The position numbers were made by a program, and so were the translations under genes. A stretch of 64,000 nucleotides of DNA from Alphaproteobacteria bacterium (GTDB lineage Bacteria; Pseudomonadota; Alphaproteobacteria; JACAEB01), in contig JACKLE010000002.1 of the NCBI GenBank assembly GCA_024236075.1, positions 186,001-250,000 of the forward strand. The letters run 5' to 3'. Below are positions 55,554 through 64,000 of this stretch, piece by piece; within the stretch, counting starts at the first letter, position 1, and the number at the start of each line of letters is the position of its first letter. The notes beneath the pieces were generated by a model that worked only from the letters and a program-made list of their open reading frames with translations, made no database searches and had not been told where the DNA came from.

Positions 55554-56366
55554 TCAACTCACCGAGATGTCGGGCGCGTCCTCGGCCTTCATGCCGACGA
55601 TGTGGTAGCCGCCGTCGACATGGTGGACCTCGCCCGTCACCGCGCGCCCGAGATCGGAAAGGAGGTAGAGGGCGGAATTGCCGACCTCGTCGATCGTCAC
55701 CGTGCGGCGCAGGGGCGCGTTGAGCTCGTTCCATTTGAGGATGTAGCGGAAATCGCCGATGCCGGAGGCCGCGAGCGTCTTGATCGGCCCGGCCGAGATC
55801 GCGTTGACGCGGATGCCCTGCTTGCCGAGGTCCTCGGCGAGATAGCGCACGGAGGCCTCGAGGGCCGCCTTGGCGACGCCCATGACGTTGTAGTGCGGCA
55901 TCACCTTCTCGGCGCCGTAATAGGTGAGCGTGAGGAGGCTGCCCCCGTTCGGCATCATCTTCTCCGCCCGCTGCGCGACGGCGGTGAACGAGTAGCAGGA
56001 GATGTTGAGGCTCAAGGCGAAGTTCTCGTACGTCGTGTCGACGTAGCGGCCCTTGAGCTGGTCCTTGTCGGAGAAGGCGATGGCGTGGACGAGGAAGTCC
56101 AGGGCGCCCCAGCGCTCCTTCAGCGCGCCGAAGCAGGCGTCGAGGCTCGCGGGGTCGGAGACGTCGCAGGGCAGGGCGATGTCGGAGCCCAGCTCGGCCG
56201 CGAGGGGAAGCACGCGCTTCTTCACCGCATCGCCCTGGTAGCTGAAGGCGAGCTCGGCGCCTTGCGCCGCGCACGCCTTGGCGATGCCCCAGGCGATGGA
56301 GCGCTCGTTCGCGACCCCCATGACGAGGCCGCGCTTGCCGGACATCAGCTTTGCAGAATCGCTCAT
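55554..56366 (-). CDS. fabI: enoyl-[acyl-carrier-protein] reductase (NADH)
   Basis: 270 residues. Last reduction of each fatty-acid elongation round. The classical FabI active site YNVMGVAK (Tyr and Lys six apart) is intact, with GVANERSIAWGIAKACA for NADH and ISAGPIKTLAASGI. The position of E. coli Gly93 is occupied by alanine (HAIAFSDKDQ), while the Met and Phe positions linked to triclosan response are unchanged. The ATG at 56366 has AAGGAG upstream; the frame continues to 56429. Confidence 0.95.
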   Translation of the reverse strand: MSDSAKLMSGKRGLVMGVANERSIAWGIAKACAAQGAELAFSYQGDAVKKRVLPLAAELGSDIALPCDVSDPASLDACFGALKERWGALDFLVHAIAFSDKDQLKGRYVDTTYENFALSLNISCYSFTAVAQRAEKMMPNGGSLLTLTYYGAEKVMPHYNVMGVAKAALEASVRYLAEDLGKQGIRVNAISAGPIKTLAASGIGDFRYILKWNELNAPLRRTVTIDEVGNSALYLLSDLGRAVTGEVHHVDGGYHIVGMKAEDAPDISVS

Positions 56367-56512
56367 CGCGCAACGGCTCCTTGACGGCGCTGTTTGTCGA
56401 GGAATTGGAAGAGGTTGTCCAGCCACCATGAGGGATGGGGGCAGGCAATGGCAAGGGCGCGCCGTGCGCCGCGCGCCCGGCCGCCGTCCCGCCGCCCCGG
56501 CCGGCCGTCAGC

Positions 56513-57757
56513 TCACGCGGCGCGCGCGGGGGCGACTGCCTTGGGCGCCTGATGGGTCGCTTCCCATTGCAGCATGTAGTCGCGCGTGATGGGCAGCGCC
56601 TCGACATGCTTGACGATCTGGATCTGGAAGACCATGAGGCCCTGATAGCGGAAGCCCATTTCCGCGCCGGCCAGGTAGAACTCCCACATCCGGCAGAAGC
56701 GCTCGTCGTAGAGCCGGGCGACCTCGGCCCAGTGGGCGCGGAAGCGGCGGCGCCATTCCTTCAGCGTTTCGGCGTAGTGGAGGCGCAGGATCTCGATGTC
56801 GGAGATCATGAGGCCGGAGCGCTCGATCTTCGGCACGACCTCGCTCAGGGCGGGCGTGTAGCCGCCGGGGAAGATGTATTTCGCGATCCAGAGATTGGTG
56901 TGGCCGGGCCCGTCCGAGCGCCCGATCGCGTGGACGAGCCCCACGCCCTTGGGATCGAGCAGGCGCTCGACCTGGTCGAAGAACTCCCGGTAATGCGCGA
57001 CCCCCACATGCTCGAACATGCCCACCGAGACGATGCGGTCGAAGCGCTCGTCGAGCGTGCGGTAGTCCTGAAGGCGGAACTCCACCCGGTCCTCGAGCCC
57101 GGCCTCGTGCGCCCGCCGGCGCGAGAGGGCGAGCTGCTCCTCGCTCAAGGTGACGCCCACGACGCGCGCCCCGCATTCGCGCGCGAGGTAAAGGCCGAGC
57201 CCGCCCCAGCCCGAGCCGATGTCGAGGACGCGCATGCCGGGCTCGATGGCGAGCTTGGCGGCGATATGGCGCTTCTTCTTGGCCTGGGCGGTCTCGAGCG
57301 TGTCGTCGGGGCGCTCGAAATAGGCGCAGGAATATTGGCGGTCCTCGTCGAGAAAGGTGTCGTAGAGCGCGCCGGAGAGGTCGTAGTGATGCGCCACGTT
57401 GGCCTGCGCGCGGGGAATGGGATTGTACTGGGCGAGCGACCGGAAGGCGCAGCGCGCCTTCGCGATGGCCTCGAAGATCGGATGGCCGAAGCCCGTGCCG
57501 AGATTGGCCGCGACGATGCGCAGGAACTCGACGATGTCGCCTTCGCGGAAGAGGAGCCTGCCGTCCATATAGGCCTCGCCCAGCGCGAGCTGCGGCTTGA
57601 GGGCGACGGCGCGTTCGGTCGCCGCGTCCTTGAAGGCGACATGGACATGGGCCAGCTCGGGATCGGGCGCGCCGAAGGTCCTCGTGCGTCCGTCCGCGAA
57701 GGTGACCGTGAGGCGGCCGCGCTTCAGGAAGCGGCCCACCAATGTGTCAAAGAGCAT
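56513..57757 (-). CDS. cfa: cyclopropane-fatty-acyl-phospholipid synthase
   Basis: 414 residues from the ATG at 57757. Adds a methylene group from S-adenosylmethionine to the double bond of phospholipid acyl chains, a stationary-phase or acid-stress trait. Cfa N-domain (LGEAYMDGRLLFREGDI), SAM motif RVLDIGSGWGGLGLYLA near residue 188, DYRTLDERFDRIVSVGMFEHVG and a C-terminal Tyr-rich region. The frame extends to a GTG at 57781; the ATG is preferred because GGAG lies seven bases upstream. Preceded by a palindrome-containing control region. Confidence 0.94.
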   Translation of the reverse strand: MLFDTLVGRFLKRGRLTVTFADGRTRTFGAPDPELAHVHVAFKDAATERAVALKPQLALGEAYMDGRLLFREGDIVEFLRIVAANLGTGFGHPIFEAIAKARCAFRSLAQYNPIPRAQANVAHHYDLSGALYDTFLDEDRQYSCAYFERPDDTLETAQAKKKRHIAAKLAIEPGMRVLDIGSGWGGLGLYLARECGARVVGVTLSEEQLALSRRRAHEAGLEDRVEFRLQDYRTLDERFDRIVSVGMFEHVGVAHYREFFDQVERLLDPKGVGLVHAIGRSDGPGHTNLWIAKYIFPGGYTPALSEVVPKIERSGLMISDIEILRLHYAETLKEWRRRFRAHWAEVARLYDERFCRMWEFYLAGAEMGFRYQGLMVFQIQIVKHVEALPITRDYMLQWEATHQAPKAVAPARAA

Positions 57758-57838
57758 CCGCCACTCCACCCAATAGGCCACGGGCCAGAAAAACCCTTCG
57801 GGTAAACGGGATGGCCCGCATGGCGATCCATTCCTAAG

Positions 57839-57883
57839 CCGAGGTTAACAAGAGTTAACCTCGGCGGGATTGACCTCCGTCAA
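57839..57883 (-). promoter_or_regulatory. cfa promoter/operator candidate with an 11-bp palindrome
   Basis: On the minus strand TTGACG (57883-57878) is followed, within -10 distance, by a perfect inverted repeat CCGAGGTTAAC-TCTT-GTTAACCTCGG (57864-57839). TTAACT inside the left arm is the only -10-like sequence and sits 19 bases from the -35. A palindrome covering the -10 is typical of a repressor site. It also contains TTAA-N6-TTAA, one base short of the CtrA consensus. As a hairpin it lacks a U-tract, so I do not call it a terminator. Confidence 0.45.
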
Positions 57884-58034
57884 GCGTGCGGGACGCAAGA
57901 CCGGCTCCCGAACTGTCGGGAGGGCGGGAAACGCAACGATCTCCCGCAACTTGATCGCATGGCCACGATTAGAGCCGCCCGGACGCGGGTGGTCAATCCG
58001 CTCGATCCCCGCCGCGCGGGCATGGCGCGGCCGC

Positions 58035-58178
58035 TCAGCGGCGGCGATCGTCGTCCCGATCGCCGAAGAAGGGGTCCTCGCCGCGCGGATCGCTCGGCGC
58101 GCCATGGACGAGGAACCAGGCCAGCAGCAGGAACAGTCCGATACCGCCGACAGCCAGGACGAGGGGCGACACAGCCAT
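58035..58178 (-). CDS. 47-residue single-pass membrane protein
   Basis: A short gene of 47 codons with an excellent ribosome-binding site: GAGGAGG before the ATG at 58178. Residues 5-24 form one membrane helix (PLVLAVGGIGLFLLLAWFLV), followed by a charged tail with HGAPSDPRGEDPFF and a terminal run of Asp then Arg (DDDRRR). The amphipathic, biased tail and ribosome-binding site argue for a real small protein, but I do not recognise a family. It lies 57 bases downstream of the DUF4136 lipoprotein gene on the same strand. Confidence 0.6.
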   Translation of the reverse strand: MAVSPLVLAVGGIGLFLLLAWFLVHGAPSDPRGEDPFFGDRDDDRRR

Positions 58179-58235
58179 GGGTAGCCCTCCTCAAAATGGC
58201 CTCGCCGTCCTGGCGAGGCGGGCCGGCCCCAGCCC

Positions 58236-58796
58236 CTATTTCGAGGCCGGCACCTGGCCCCTGGCCGGGTATTTGGCGAGAATCGCGTCGACCGCCGGCC
58301 CGACCAGACGCGACAGATCGCCGTCGCCATAGAGCCTCATCGCGGTGAAGCCGTGCCATACCGGCTCCAGCGACTTGGCGTCGAACACGTCGATGGCGAG
58401 CGTGCCTTCGGTATAGGTCTCGACATCGTCGTAGAACGGGTCCCAATACCACCAGTAATAGCGCCGCCAGGTCGGACCGTAGGGCCCCCAGGGCGTCAGG
58501 TCGACCTTTTCGCGCGAGCCGACCGTGAAGGCGACGGCGAGATCGGCATTCTCCCGCGGCGCCTTGAGATAGCCCTTGGCCTCGAAGCCGCGCACGATGG
58601 CCGCCCTGAGCGCGGGCTCGATGAGCGGGCTCACCTCGGCATCGGCGCGCTTCATGAGGAGCGGCTCCTCGCTCACGAAGGCAAAGCTCGTCGCGCTCTC
58701 GAAACGGTAGCTCGGCACGTGCTCAGTGCGCACGGGCAGGCCCGTGGCGCAGGCCCCGAGCCAGAGCAGCAATACAAGGGGCGCGAGACGGAGCAT
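58236..58796 (-). CDS. DUF4136 family lipoprotein
   Basis: 186 residues. A signal peptide ends in the lipobox LLWLGAC (Cys at residue 16), so it is a lipid-anchored outer-membrane or periplasmic protein. The DUF4136 pattern is seen in the ENADLAVAFTVGSREK and aromatic-rich YYWWYWDPFYDD segments and in the TEGTLAIDVFDAKSLEPVWHG region. Function unknown. The ATG at 58796 is preferred over one six codons upstream because it begins the signal peptide. Divergent from gyrA (195 bases). Confidence 0.87.
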   Translation of the reverse strand: MLRLAPLVLLLWLGACATGLPVRTEHVPSYRFESATSFAFVSEEPLLMKRADAEVSPLIEPALRAAIVRGFEAKGYLKAPRENADLAVAFTVGSREKVDLTPWGPYGPTWRRYYWWYWDPFYDDVETYTEGTLAIDVFDAKSLEPVWHGFTAMRLYGDGDLSRLVGPAVDAILAKYPARGQVPASK

Positions 58797-58991
58797 CGGC
58801 CATTCCTCCTGCATTCAGGTATCGGCCAGCCTATCCTAGAGGTGGGGCGCCGGCCACCCGCGGGCAAGCCGCGAGGCTTTTCTCGCCTCCTCCCAAGTGC
58901 TACCCCTGAGCGCGCGCGATGCGCCTGATTCCCGGCGCCGCGCCTGCTCCTTAGAATTTGAGCTCGTTCGCCCTCCGGGAAGCTTTCGCCC

Positions 58992-61736
58992 ATGTCAGAC
59001 GCCGAAGCGCCGCCTCCCTCCGCGGGAGATGTGAAGCCGATCACGATCGAGGAGGAGATGAAGCGCTCCTACCTCGATTACGCCATGAGCGTGATCGTGT
59101 CGCGGGCGCTGCCGGACGTGCGCGACGGCCTGAAGCCCGTCCACCGGCGCATCCTCTACGCGATGCACGAGATCGGCCTCGACGCCTCCAAGGGCTACCG
59201 CAAATCGGCCGTCGTCGTCGGCGACGTGATGGGCAAGTACCACCCGCACGGCGACCTCGCGATCTACGACGCGCTCGTGCGCATGGCGCAGACCTTCTCG
59301 ATGCGGCTTCCGCTCGTCGACGGGCAGGGCAATTTCGGCAGCGTCGACGGCGATCCGCCGGCCGCCATGCGGTACACGGAATGCCGCCTCACCAAGGCCG
59401 CGGGCTCCCTTCTCGCCGATATCGAGAAGGAGACGGTCGACTTCCAGGACAATTACGACGGGCGCGAGCGCGAGCCGACCGTGCTGCCGGCGCGCTTCCC
59501 GAACCTCCTCGTCAACGGCGCGGGCGGCATCGCCGTCGGCATGGCGACCAACATCCCGCCCCACAATCTCGGCGAGGTGATCGACGCGGCCATCGCCTAT
59601 ATCGAGGACCCGCAGATCGCCCCCGAGGCGCTCCTCGAGATCGTTCCGGGGCCGGACTTTCCGACGGGCGGGCTCATCCTGGGGCGCGGCGGAGCGCGGG
59701 CCGGGCTCCTGAAGGGCCGCGGCTCGGTGACGATGCGCGGGCGCGCCTCGATCGAGGAGATCCGCAAGGACCGCGAGGCCATCGTCATCACCGAGATCCC
59801 CTATCAGGTGAACAAGGCGGCGATGATCGAGAAGATCGCCGAGCTCGTGCGCGAGAAGAGGATCGAGGGCATCTCGGACCTGCGCGACGAGAGCGACCGG
59901 CGCGGCATGCGCGTCGTCGTGGAGCTGAAGCGCGACGCGCAGGGAGACATCGTCCTCAATCAGCTCTACCGCTTCTCGCCGCTGCAGACGACCTTCGGCG
60001 TCAACATGCTGGCGCTCGACGGCGGGCGCCCCGAGCTCCTGACGCTCAAGGACATGATCTCGGCCTTCGTCGTCTTCCGCGAGGAGGTCGTCACGAGGCG
60101 GACGAAGTTCGATCTCGCCAAGGCGCGCGACCGCGCCCACGTCCTCGTCGGCCTCGCCATCGCCGTCGCCAATATCGACGAGGTCATCCGCCTCATCCGC
60201 GCGAGCCCGGACCCCGCGACCGCGCGCGAGGCGCTGATGGCGCGCTCCTGGCCCGCCCACGACATGGCGCCCTACATCGCCCTCATCGCGGACCCCAAGA
60301 GCCGGCTCGACGAGAAGAACGAGCTGAGGCTCACCGAGGAGCAGGCGCGCGCGATCCTCGATCTCCGGCTCAACCGGCTCACCGCGCTCGGCGCGGACGA
60401 GATCGCTGAGGAGCTCAAGAAGCTGCGCGCCGAGATCGAGGACTATCTCGACATCCTGCGCTCGCGCCCGCGCCTCCTCGGCATCATCCGCGACGAGCTC
60501 GGCGCCGTGCGGGAAGAGTTCGCGACGCCCCGGCGCACCACCATCGTCGAGACCGAGATCGACGTCGAGGACGAGGATCTCATCCAGCAGGAGGACATGG
60601 CGGTCACCGTCACCCATGCCGGCTACATCAAGCGCGTGCCGCTCACGGAGTACCGGACGCAGCGGCGCGGCGGCAAGGGTCGCACGGGCATGGCGATGAA
60701 GGACGAGGACTTCGTCATCCGCCTCTTCGTCGCCAACACGCACGCACCCGTGCTCTTCTTCTCCTCGACCGGCATGGTCTACAAGCTCAAGGTCTGGCGC
60801 CTGCCCGAGGGCAGCATCCAGGCGCGCGGCAAGGCCATGGTGAACCTTCTTCCCCTCTCCGAGGGCGAGCGCATCACGACGGTGATGCCGCTGCCGGAGG
60901 ACGAGGAGCAGTGGGCGAGCCTCAACATCCTCTTCGCGACGAAGAGCGGGCATGTCCGGCGCAACGAGCTCTCGGACTTCACCAATGTGATGGCGAACGG
61001 CAAGATCGCCATGAAGCTCGAGGACGCGGGCGACGGGATCGTCGGTGTGCAGATCTGCACCGAGCGCGACGACGTGCTGCTCACGACGCGGGACGCCAAG
61101 GCCATCCGCTTCCCCGTGCCCGAGGTGCGCGTCTTCAAGGGCCGCGAGTCCATGGGCGTGCGGGGCATCCGCCTCCAGGACGGCGACGAGGTCGTCTCGA
61201 TGACGGTGCTGCGCCACGTCGAGGCGAGCCCGGCCGACGCGCGGGCCTATCTGCGCCAGGCCGCGAGTCTCCGGCGCGCCGCCGCGGGCGAGGGCGCCGA
61301 GCCCGCCGAGGAGCCGGCCGTAGAGGCCGAGGACGCCGAGGAGGCGGTGCTCACGGGCGAGCGCTACACCGAGCTCGGCGCGCAGGAGCAGTTCATCCTC
61401 ACCGTCACGGCGAAGGGCTTCGGCAAGCGCACCTCCGCCTACCACTACCGGCCCATGGGGCGCGGCGGGCAGGGCGTCATCGCCATGGATGTGGGCGCGC
61501 GCACGGGCGGCATCGTCGCCTCCTTCCCGGTCGAGGAGAGCGACCAGATCATGCTGGTGACCGATGGCGGCCAGCTCATCCGCTGCCCCGTGGCGGAAAT
61601 CTCGCTGCAAAGCCGCGGCACGCGCGGGGTCACCATCTTCCGCACCGCCGAGGACGAGAAGGTCGTCTCGGTCGAGCACGTGCCCGACGACGGCGAGGAG
61701 GGGGCGGAGGGCGCGGAGGGAGCGGAGGAGGAATGA
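58992..61736 (+). CDS. gyrA: DNA gyrase subunit A
   Basis: 914 residues. Catalytic breakage-rejoining subunit. Active-site tyrosine is in MRYTECRL at residue 128, the quinolone-resistance region in [17 protein letters not shown] at about 81-98, and the GyrA box QRRGGKG near residue 556 starts the beta-pinwheel domain. An Ala/Glu-rich acidic insertion ([13 protein letters not shown], about residue 770) is the alphaproteobacterial feature, and the tail is acidic. Position 89 is leucine where E. coli has Ser83. A candidate -10 TAGAAT lies at 58952-58957, about 35 bases before the start. Confidence 0.98.
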   Translation: MSDAEAPPPSAGDVKPITIEEEMKRSYLDYAMSVIVSRALPDVRDGLKPVHRRILYAMHEIGLDASKGYRKSAVVVGDVMGKYHPHGDLAIYDALVRMAQTFSMRLPLVDGQGNFGSVDGDPPAAMRYTECRLTKAAGSLLADIEKETVDFQDNYDGREREPTVLPARFPNLLVNGAGGIAVGMATNIPPHNLGEVIDAAIAYIEDPQIAPEALLEIVPGPDFPTGGLILGRGGARAGLLKGRGSVTMRGRASIEEIRKDREAIVITEIPYQVNKAAMIEKIAELVREKRIEGISDLRDESDRRGMRVVVELKRDAQGDIVLNQLYRFSPLQTTFGVNMLALDGGRPELLTLKDMISAFVVFREEVVTRRTKFDLAKARDRAHVLVGLAIAVANIDEVIRLIRASPDPATAREALMARSWPAHDMAPYIALIADPKSRLDEKNELRLTEEQARAILDLRLNRLTALGADEIAEELKKLRAEIEDYLDILRSRPRLLGIIRDELGAVREEFATPRRTTIVETEIDVEDEDLIQQEDMAVTVTHAGYIKRVPLTEYRTQRRGGKGRTGMAMKDEDFVIRLFVANTHAPVLFFSSTGMVYKLKVWRLPEGSIQARGKAMVNLLPLSEGERITTVMPLPEDEEQWASLNILFATKSGHVRRNELSDFTNVMANGKIAMKLEDAGDGIVGVQICTERDDVLLTTRDAKAIRFPVPEVRVFKGRESMGVRGIRLQDGDEVVSMTVLRHVEASPADARAYLRQAASLRRAAAGEGAEPAEEPAVEAEDAEEAVLTGERYTELGAQEQFILTVTAKGFGKRTSAYHYRPMGRGGQGVIAMDVGARTGGIVASFPVEESDQIMLVTDGGQLIRCPVAEISLQSRGTRGVTIFRTAEDEKVVSVEHVPDDGEEGAEGAEGAEEE

Positions 61737-61748
61737 GCCTGCCGGGCG

Positions 61749-61777
61749 TTGACGGCCCCGAGCCTTGGGCCTAATGG
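61749..61777 (+). promoter_or_regulatory. candidate promoter for coaD
   Basis: TTGACG (61749-61754), 17 bases, TAATGG (61772-61777), in the 122-base gap after gyrA. The -35 matches five of six consensus positions; the -10 is weak. It would allow coaD-cyclophilin-queA to be transcribed apart from gyrA. Confidence 0.3.
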
Positions 61778-61858
61778 TCGAAAGGTTGGCGTCGCGGTAA
61801 CCGGGCGCGCAGCTCCGGCTCGGACAGGACCAGCCCGCAGCGGAAAGGGTTCCTCAAG

Positions 61859-62377
61859 ATGGCCGGCACTCGGGAAAAGATCGTCGCGCTTTATCCCGGC
61901 ACGTTCGACCCGCCCACCAACGGCCACATCGATATCATCCGGCGGGCGGTGAAGCTCGTGGACGAGCTCGTCATCGGTGTCGCGATCAACGAGTCCAAGG
62001 GTCCCCTCTTCACCCACCAGGAGCGCGTCGAGATGGTGCGGGCCGAGACCGCGAGCCTCTCCAAGAAGGGGCGCGCCGAGATCCGGGTCGAGCCCTTCTC
62101 CTCGCTCCTGATGCATTTCGCCGAGGAGCTCGGCGCCACCATGATCATTCGCGGCCTTCGCGCCGTTTCGGACTTCGAGTACGAATTCCAGATGGTGGGC
62201 ATGAACGCCCGCCTCAATCCGGACATCGAGACGGTGTTCCTGATGGCCGAGGCGCGCCATCAGGCGATCGCCTCGCGCCTCGTGAAGGAGATCGCCGCTC
62301 TTGGCGGGGACGTGACGGGCTTCGTGCCCCCGCGCGTCGCCGAGCGGCTCGCGGCCCGCCTCAACGGCACGGGCTGA
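61859..62377 (+). CDS. coaD: pantetheine-phosphate adenylyltransferase
   Basis: 172 residues. Fourth enzyme of coenzyme A synthesis, forming dephospho-CoA from 4'-phosphopantetheine. Signature YPGTFDPPTNGHIDIIRRA (TxGH motif) and the late RGLRAVSDFEYEFQM are intact. Followed, four bases on, by a cyclophilin gene. Confidence 0.96.
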   Translation: MAGTREKIVALYPGTFDPPTNGHIDIIRRAVKLVDELVIGVAINESKGPLFTHQERVEMVRAETASLSKKGRAEIRVEPFSSLLMHFAEELGATMIIRGLRAVSDFEYEFQMVGMNARLNPDIETVFLMAEARHQAIASRLVKEIAALGGDVTGFVPPRVAERLAARLNGTG

Positions 62378-62381
62378 CGGA

Positions 62382-63101
62382 ATGGGCAACAAGGTCATGG
62401 GAGGTCGAGCGGTGCTACGCGCGGCGATGATGGTCCTCATACTGATGGGATGGATGATGGCGGACGGCAGAAACCCTGCGGGCGCGCAGGAAGACCACAA
62501 GAAGCAGCTCGATCCGGAGAACACGATCGTCATGCAGCTCGAGACCGGGCAGGTCCTGATCGAGCTCTTTCCCGACAAGGCGCCGGGCCACGTCGCGCGG
62601 ATCAAGGAGCTGGCGCGCGAGCGCTTCTACGACGGCATCGTCTTTCACCGCGTGATCGACGGCTTCATGGCCCAGACGGGCGATCCCACGGGCACCGGCA
62701 TGGGCGGCTCGAAGAAGCCCGATCTCAAGGCGGAGTTCAACGACATGCCGCATCATCGCGGCACGGTCTCGATGGCGCGCACCAGCGATCCCAACAGCGC
62801 CAACAGCCAGTTCTTCATCATGTTCGAGGACGGCCCGAACGGCCGGCCCGGCTGGCCCCAGCTCGACCGTCAGTACACGGCCTTCGGGCAGGTCGTCCAG
62901 GGCATGGACGCGATCGACAAGATCCATCGCGGCGAGCCGCCCGCGAGCCCCACGCACATCGTCGCCATGCGCGTCGTCGCCGACGTGCTGCGCGAGCAGC
63001 AGGCGGCCGGCGGCGGCGGGGGCGCGGCCCAGCCGGCCAACGCGCCCAAGAAGCCCAATATCGACATCCTCTCTCCGGTGCTCGCGAAGCCGGGCGAGTA
63101 G
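62382..63101 (+). CDS. periplasmic cyclophilin-type peptidyl-prolyl isomerase
   Basis: 239 residues. Cyclophilin domain (about residues 45-215) with [33 protein letters not shown] and the Trp/His region of bacterial cyclophilins. An N-terminal hydrophobic segment ([19 protein letters not shown]) precedes the domain; it is either a signal peptide or an anchor, so the protein probably works in the periplasm. The last 30 residues are Gly/Ala/Pro-rich. Its stop shares one base with the queA GTG start (TAGTG). Confidence 0.92.
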   Translation: MGNKVMGGRAVLRAAMMVLILMGWMMADGRNPAGAQEDHKKQLDPENTIVMQLETGQVLIELFPDKAPGHVARIKELARERFYDGIVFHRVIDGFMAQTGDPTGTGMGGSKKPDLKAEFNDMPHHRGTVSMARTSDPNSANSQFFIMFEDGPNGRPGWPQLDRQYTAFGQVVQGMDAIDKIHRGEPPASPTHIVAMRVVADVLREQQAAGGGGGAAQPANAPKKPNIDILSPVLAKPGE

Positions 63102-64000
63102 TGCGGACGGACGCCTTCGACTTCGTCCTGCCGGAGGAGGCCATCGCCTTGCGGCCCGCGCGCCCGCGCGACGCCGCCCGCCTCCTCGTCGTCGGCAGGG
63201 AAGGGCTCGCGGACCGCATCGTCCGCGACCTGCCGGAAGAGCTGGCGCCGGGCGACCTTCTCGTCCTCAACGACACGCGCGTCATCCGCGGCCAGCTCGC
63301 CGCCGAGCGCGAGGCGCGCGAGGGCGACCGGCCGGTGCGCGTCGACCTGACGCTTCTCGACCGCCTGGCCCCCGCGCGCTGGGAAGCGCTGGCGCGGCCG
63401 GCCAAGCGCCTGCGCGCCGGCGACCGGCTCCTCGTCGCGGGCGAGCTCGAAGCTATCGTCGCCGCGCGGGGCGAGGAGGGGCGGGTGCGGCTCGACTTCG
63501 CGCTCGAGGGGGCCGCGCTCGACGCGGCCGTCGCCCGCCTCGGCGCGCCGCCTTTGCCGCCCTACATCGCCCGCCGCCGCGCCGGCGAGCCGGCCGACGC
63601 GCAGGACTATCAGACCGTCTATGCGCGCGCCGAGGGGGCGGTCGCCGCGCCCACGGCGGGACTGCATTTCACGCCGGCGCTCATCGAGCGCCTCGCGGCG
63701 CGCGGCGTCGCGGCCGCCTTCGTGACGCTTCATGTCGGCGCGGGGACCTTCCTGCCGATCAAGACCGAGGAGATCGAGGCCCATCGCATGCATGCCGAAC
63801 GGGGCGAGGTGAGCGACGCGGCGGCCGCCGCCGTCGCCGAGGCGCGCGCGCGGGGCGGGCGGATCGTCGCCGTCGGCACGACGAGCCTCAGGCTTCTCGA
63901 AAGCGCGGCCGGGCCCGACGGGCGCGTGAGGCCCTTCCGTGGGAAGACGGATATCTACATCACGCCGGGCTACCGCTTCCGCGCCGTCGACCGGCTCATG
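63101..64000 (+). CDS. queA: tRNA preQ1(34) S-adenosylmethionine ribosyltransferase-isomerase (partial, cut by window edge)
   Basis: Starts with GTG at 63101, one base overlapping the preceding stop, and runs open to the window end (300 codons). QueA transfers and isomerises the ribosyl part of S-adenosylmethionine onto preQ1 in tRNA on the way to queuosine. Recognised by [15 protein letters not shown] at the start and [24 protein letters not shown] and [13 protein letters not shown] later. The usual length is 340-360 residues, so 40-60 residues lie beyond the edge. A GTG start and a missing stop make it easy to overlook. Confidence 0.95.
   Translation, partial: MRTDAFDFVLPEEAIALRPARPRDAARLLVVGREGLADRIVRDLPEELAPGDLLVLNDTRVIRGQLAAEREAREGDRPVRVDLTLLDRLAPARWEALARPAKRLRAGDRLLVAGELEAIVAARGEEGRVRLDFALEGAALDAAVARLGAPPLPPYIARRRAGEPADAQDYQTVYARAEGAVAAPTAGLHFTPALIERLAARGVAAAFVTLHVGAGTFLPIKTEEIEAHRMHAERGEVSDAAAAAVAEARARGGRIVAVGTTSLRLLESAAGPDGRVRPFRGKTDIYITPGYRFRAVDRLM

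Noticed and set aside
57839..57864. CtrA binding site in the cfa control region
   Set aside because: The TTAA half-sites are separated by six bases, not the seven of the CtrA consensus.
58995..61679. 894-codon minus-strand frame antisense to gyrA
   Set aside because: Shadow of gyrA in a GC-rich genome; no motifs and no ribosome-binding site.
1..64000. tRNA, rRNA, tmRNA, CRISPR, insertion sequence, phage or integrated element
   Set aside because: No cloverleaf or rRNA-like stretch, no regularly spaced repeats, no transposase/integrase family and no flanking direct repeats were seen; gaps above 300 bases are accounted for individually.

Overview
The window reads as ordinary chromosome of a GC-rich (about 70% G+C by eye) alphaproteobacterium, most likely a Hyphomicrobiales (Rhizobiales) relative. 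The grounds are gene order and families: rplU-rpmA-GNAT-obgE-proB-proA-nadD-rsfS-rlmH-gpmI-envC-ctpA-deacetylase-rppH on one strand, a PodJ-like SEL1/peptidoglycan-binding polarity protein, a xseB-ispA-dxs block, and an acidic loop in the C-terminal half of GyrA. The genus is not decided by what I can see. There are no rRNA or tRNA genes, CRISPR arrays, insertion sequences or phage genes. Coding density is very high and many neighbours overlap by 1-4 bases (ATGA, TGATG, GTGA).

Layout. 1-14.1 kb (minus strand): a long housekeeping run covering ribosomal proteins L21/L27, ribosome assembly and silencing (ObgE, RsfS, RlmH), proline synthesis (ProB, ProA), NAD synthesis (NadD), glycolysis (GpmI), envelope proteolysis and murein-hydrolase activation (CtpA, EnvC, a divergent polysaccharide deacetylase) and RNA 5'-end processing (RppH). 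It starts from a strong sigma70-type promoter before rplU; an intrinsic terminator follows rpmA. 14.1-17.0 kb: two exported PRC-barrel proteins, each preceded by an AT-rich intergenic island carrying nearly the same 15-base element, which is the least explained structure in the window. 17.0-20.3 kb: Lhr-type helicase and PdeM phosphoesterase, half of the 'ligase-associated' DNA-repair set. 20.3-26.1 kb: DUF3429 protein, a TIGR02186/TauE pair and the 990-residue PodJ-like protein.

26.1-33.5 kb: a MerR (LiuR-like) regulator with its palindromic operator drives a fatty/branched acyl-CoA oxidation operon (two acyl-CoA dehydrogenases, thiolase, cupin, fused enoyl-CoA hydratase/3-hydroxyacyl-CoA dehydrogenase). 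A second copy of the large acyl-CoA dehydrogenase sits at 37.5 kb. 33.5-44.3 kb is a mixed region: TraB/GumN protein, FAD-linked dehydrogenase, Sua5/YrdC tRNA-modification enzyme, a MazEF toxin-antitoxin pair with an unusually AT-rich promoter, a glutathione-type isomerase, two short-chain dehydrogenases, an MBL-fold hydrolase and a small SET-domain protein. 44.3-53.1 kb: CorA/ZntB transporter, HDAC-like deacetylase, phosphatase, xseB, ispA and dxs (isoprenoid precursors), then a TrmA-type RNA methyltransferase; tlyA, which I would expect between the last two, is not there. 53.1-58.8 kb (minus strand): fabI, phosphatase, aroC and a PH-like membrane protein as an operon, then cfa with a palindromic operator, a 47-residue membrane protein and a DUF4136 lipoprotein. 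58.9-64.0 kb (plus strand): gyrA, coaD, a cyclophilin and the start of queA, cut by the window edge.

The most useful observations are the shared promoter-like element of the PRC-barrel genes, the LiuR-type operator, the leucine at the GyrA quinolone-resistance position, the missing tlyA and ligase partners, and two genes that are easy to miss (the 47-residue membrane protein and the edge lipoprotein). I did not find a clear new defence or mobile system.
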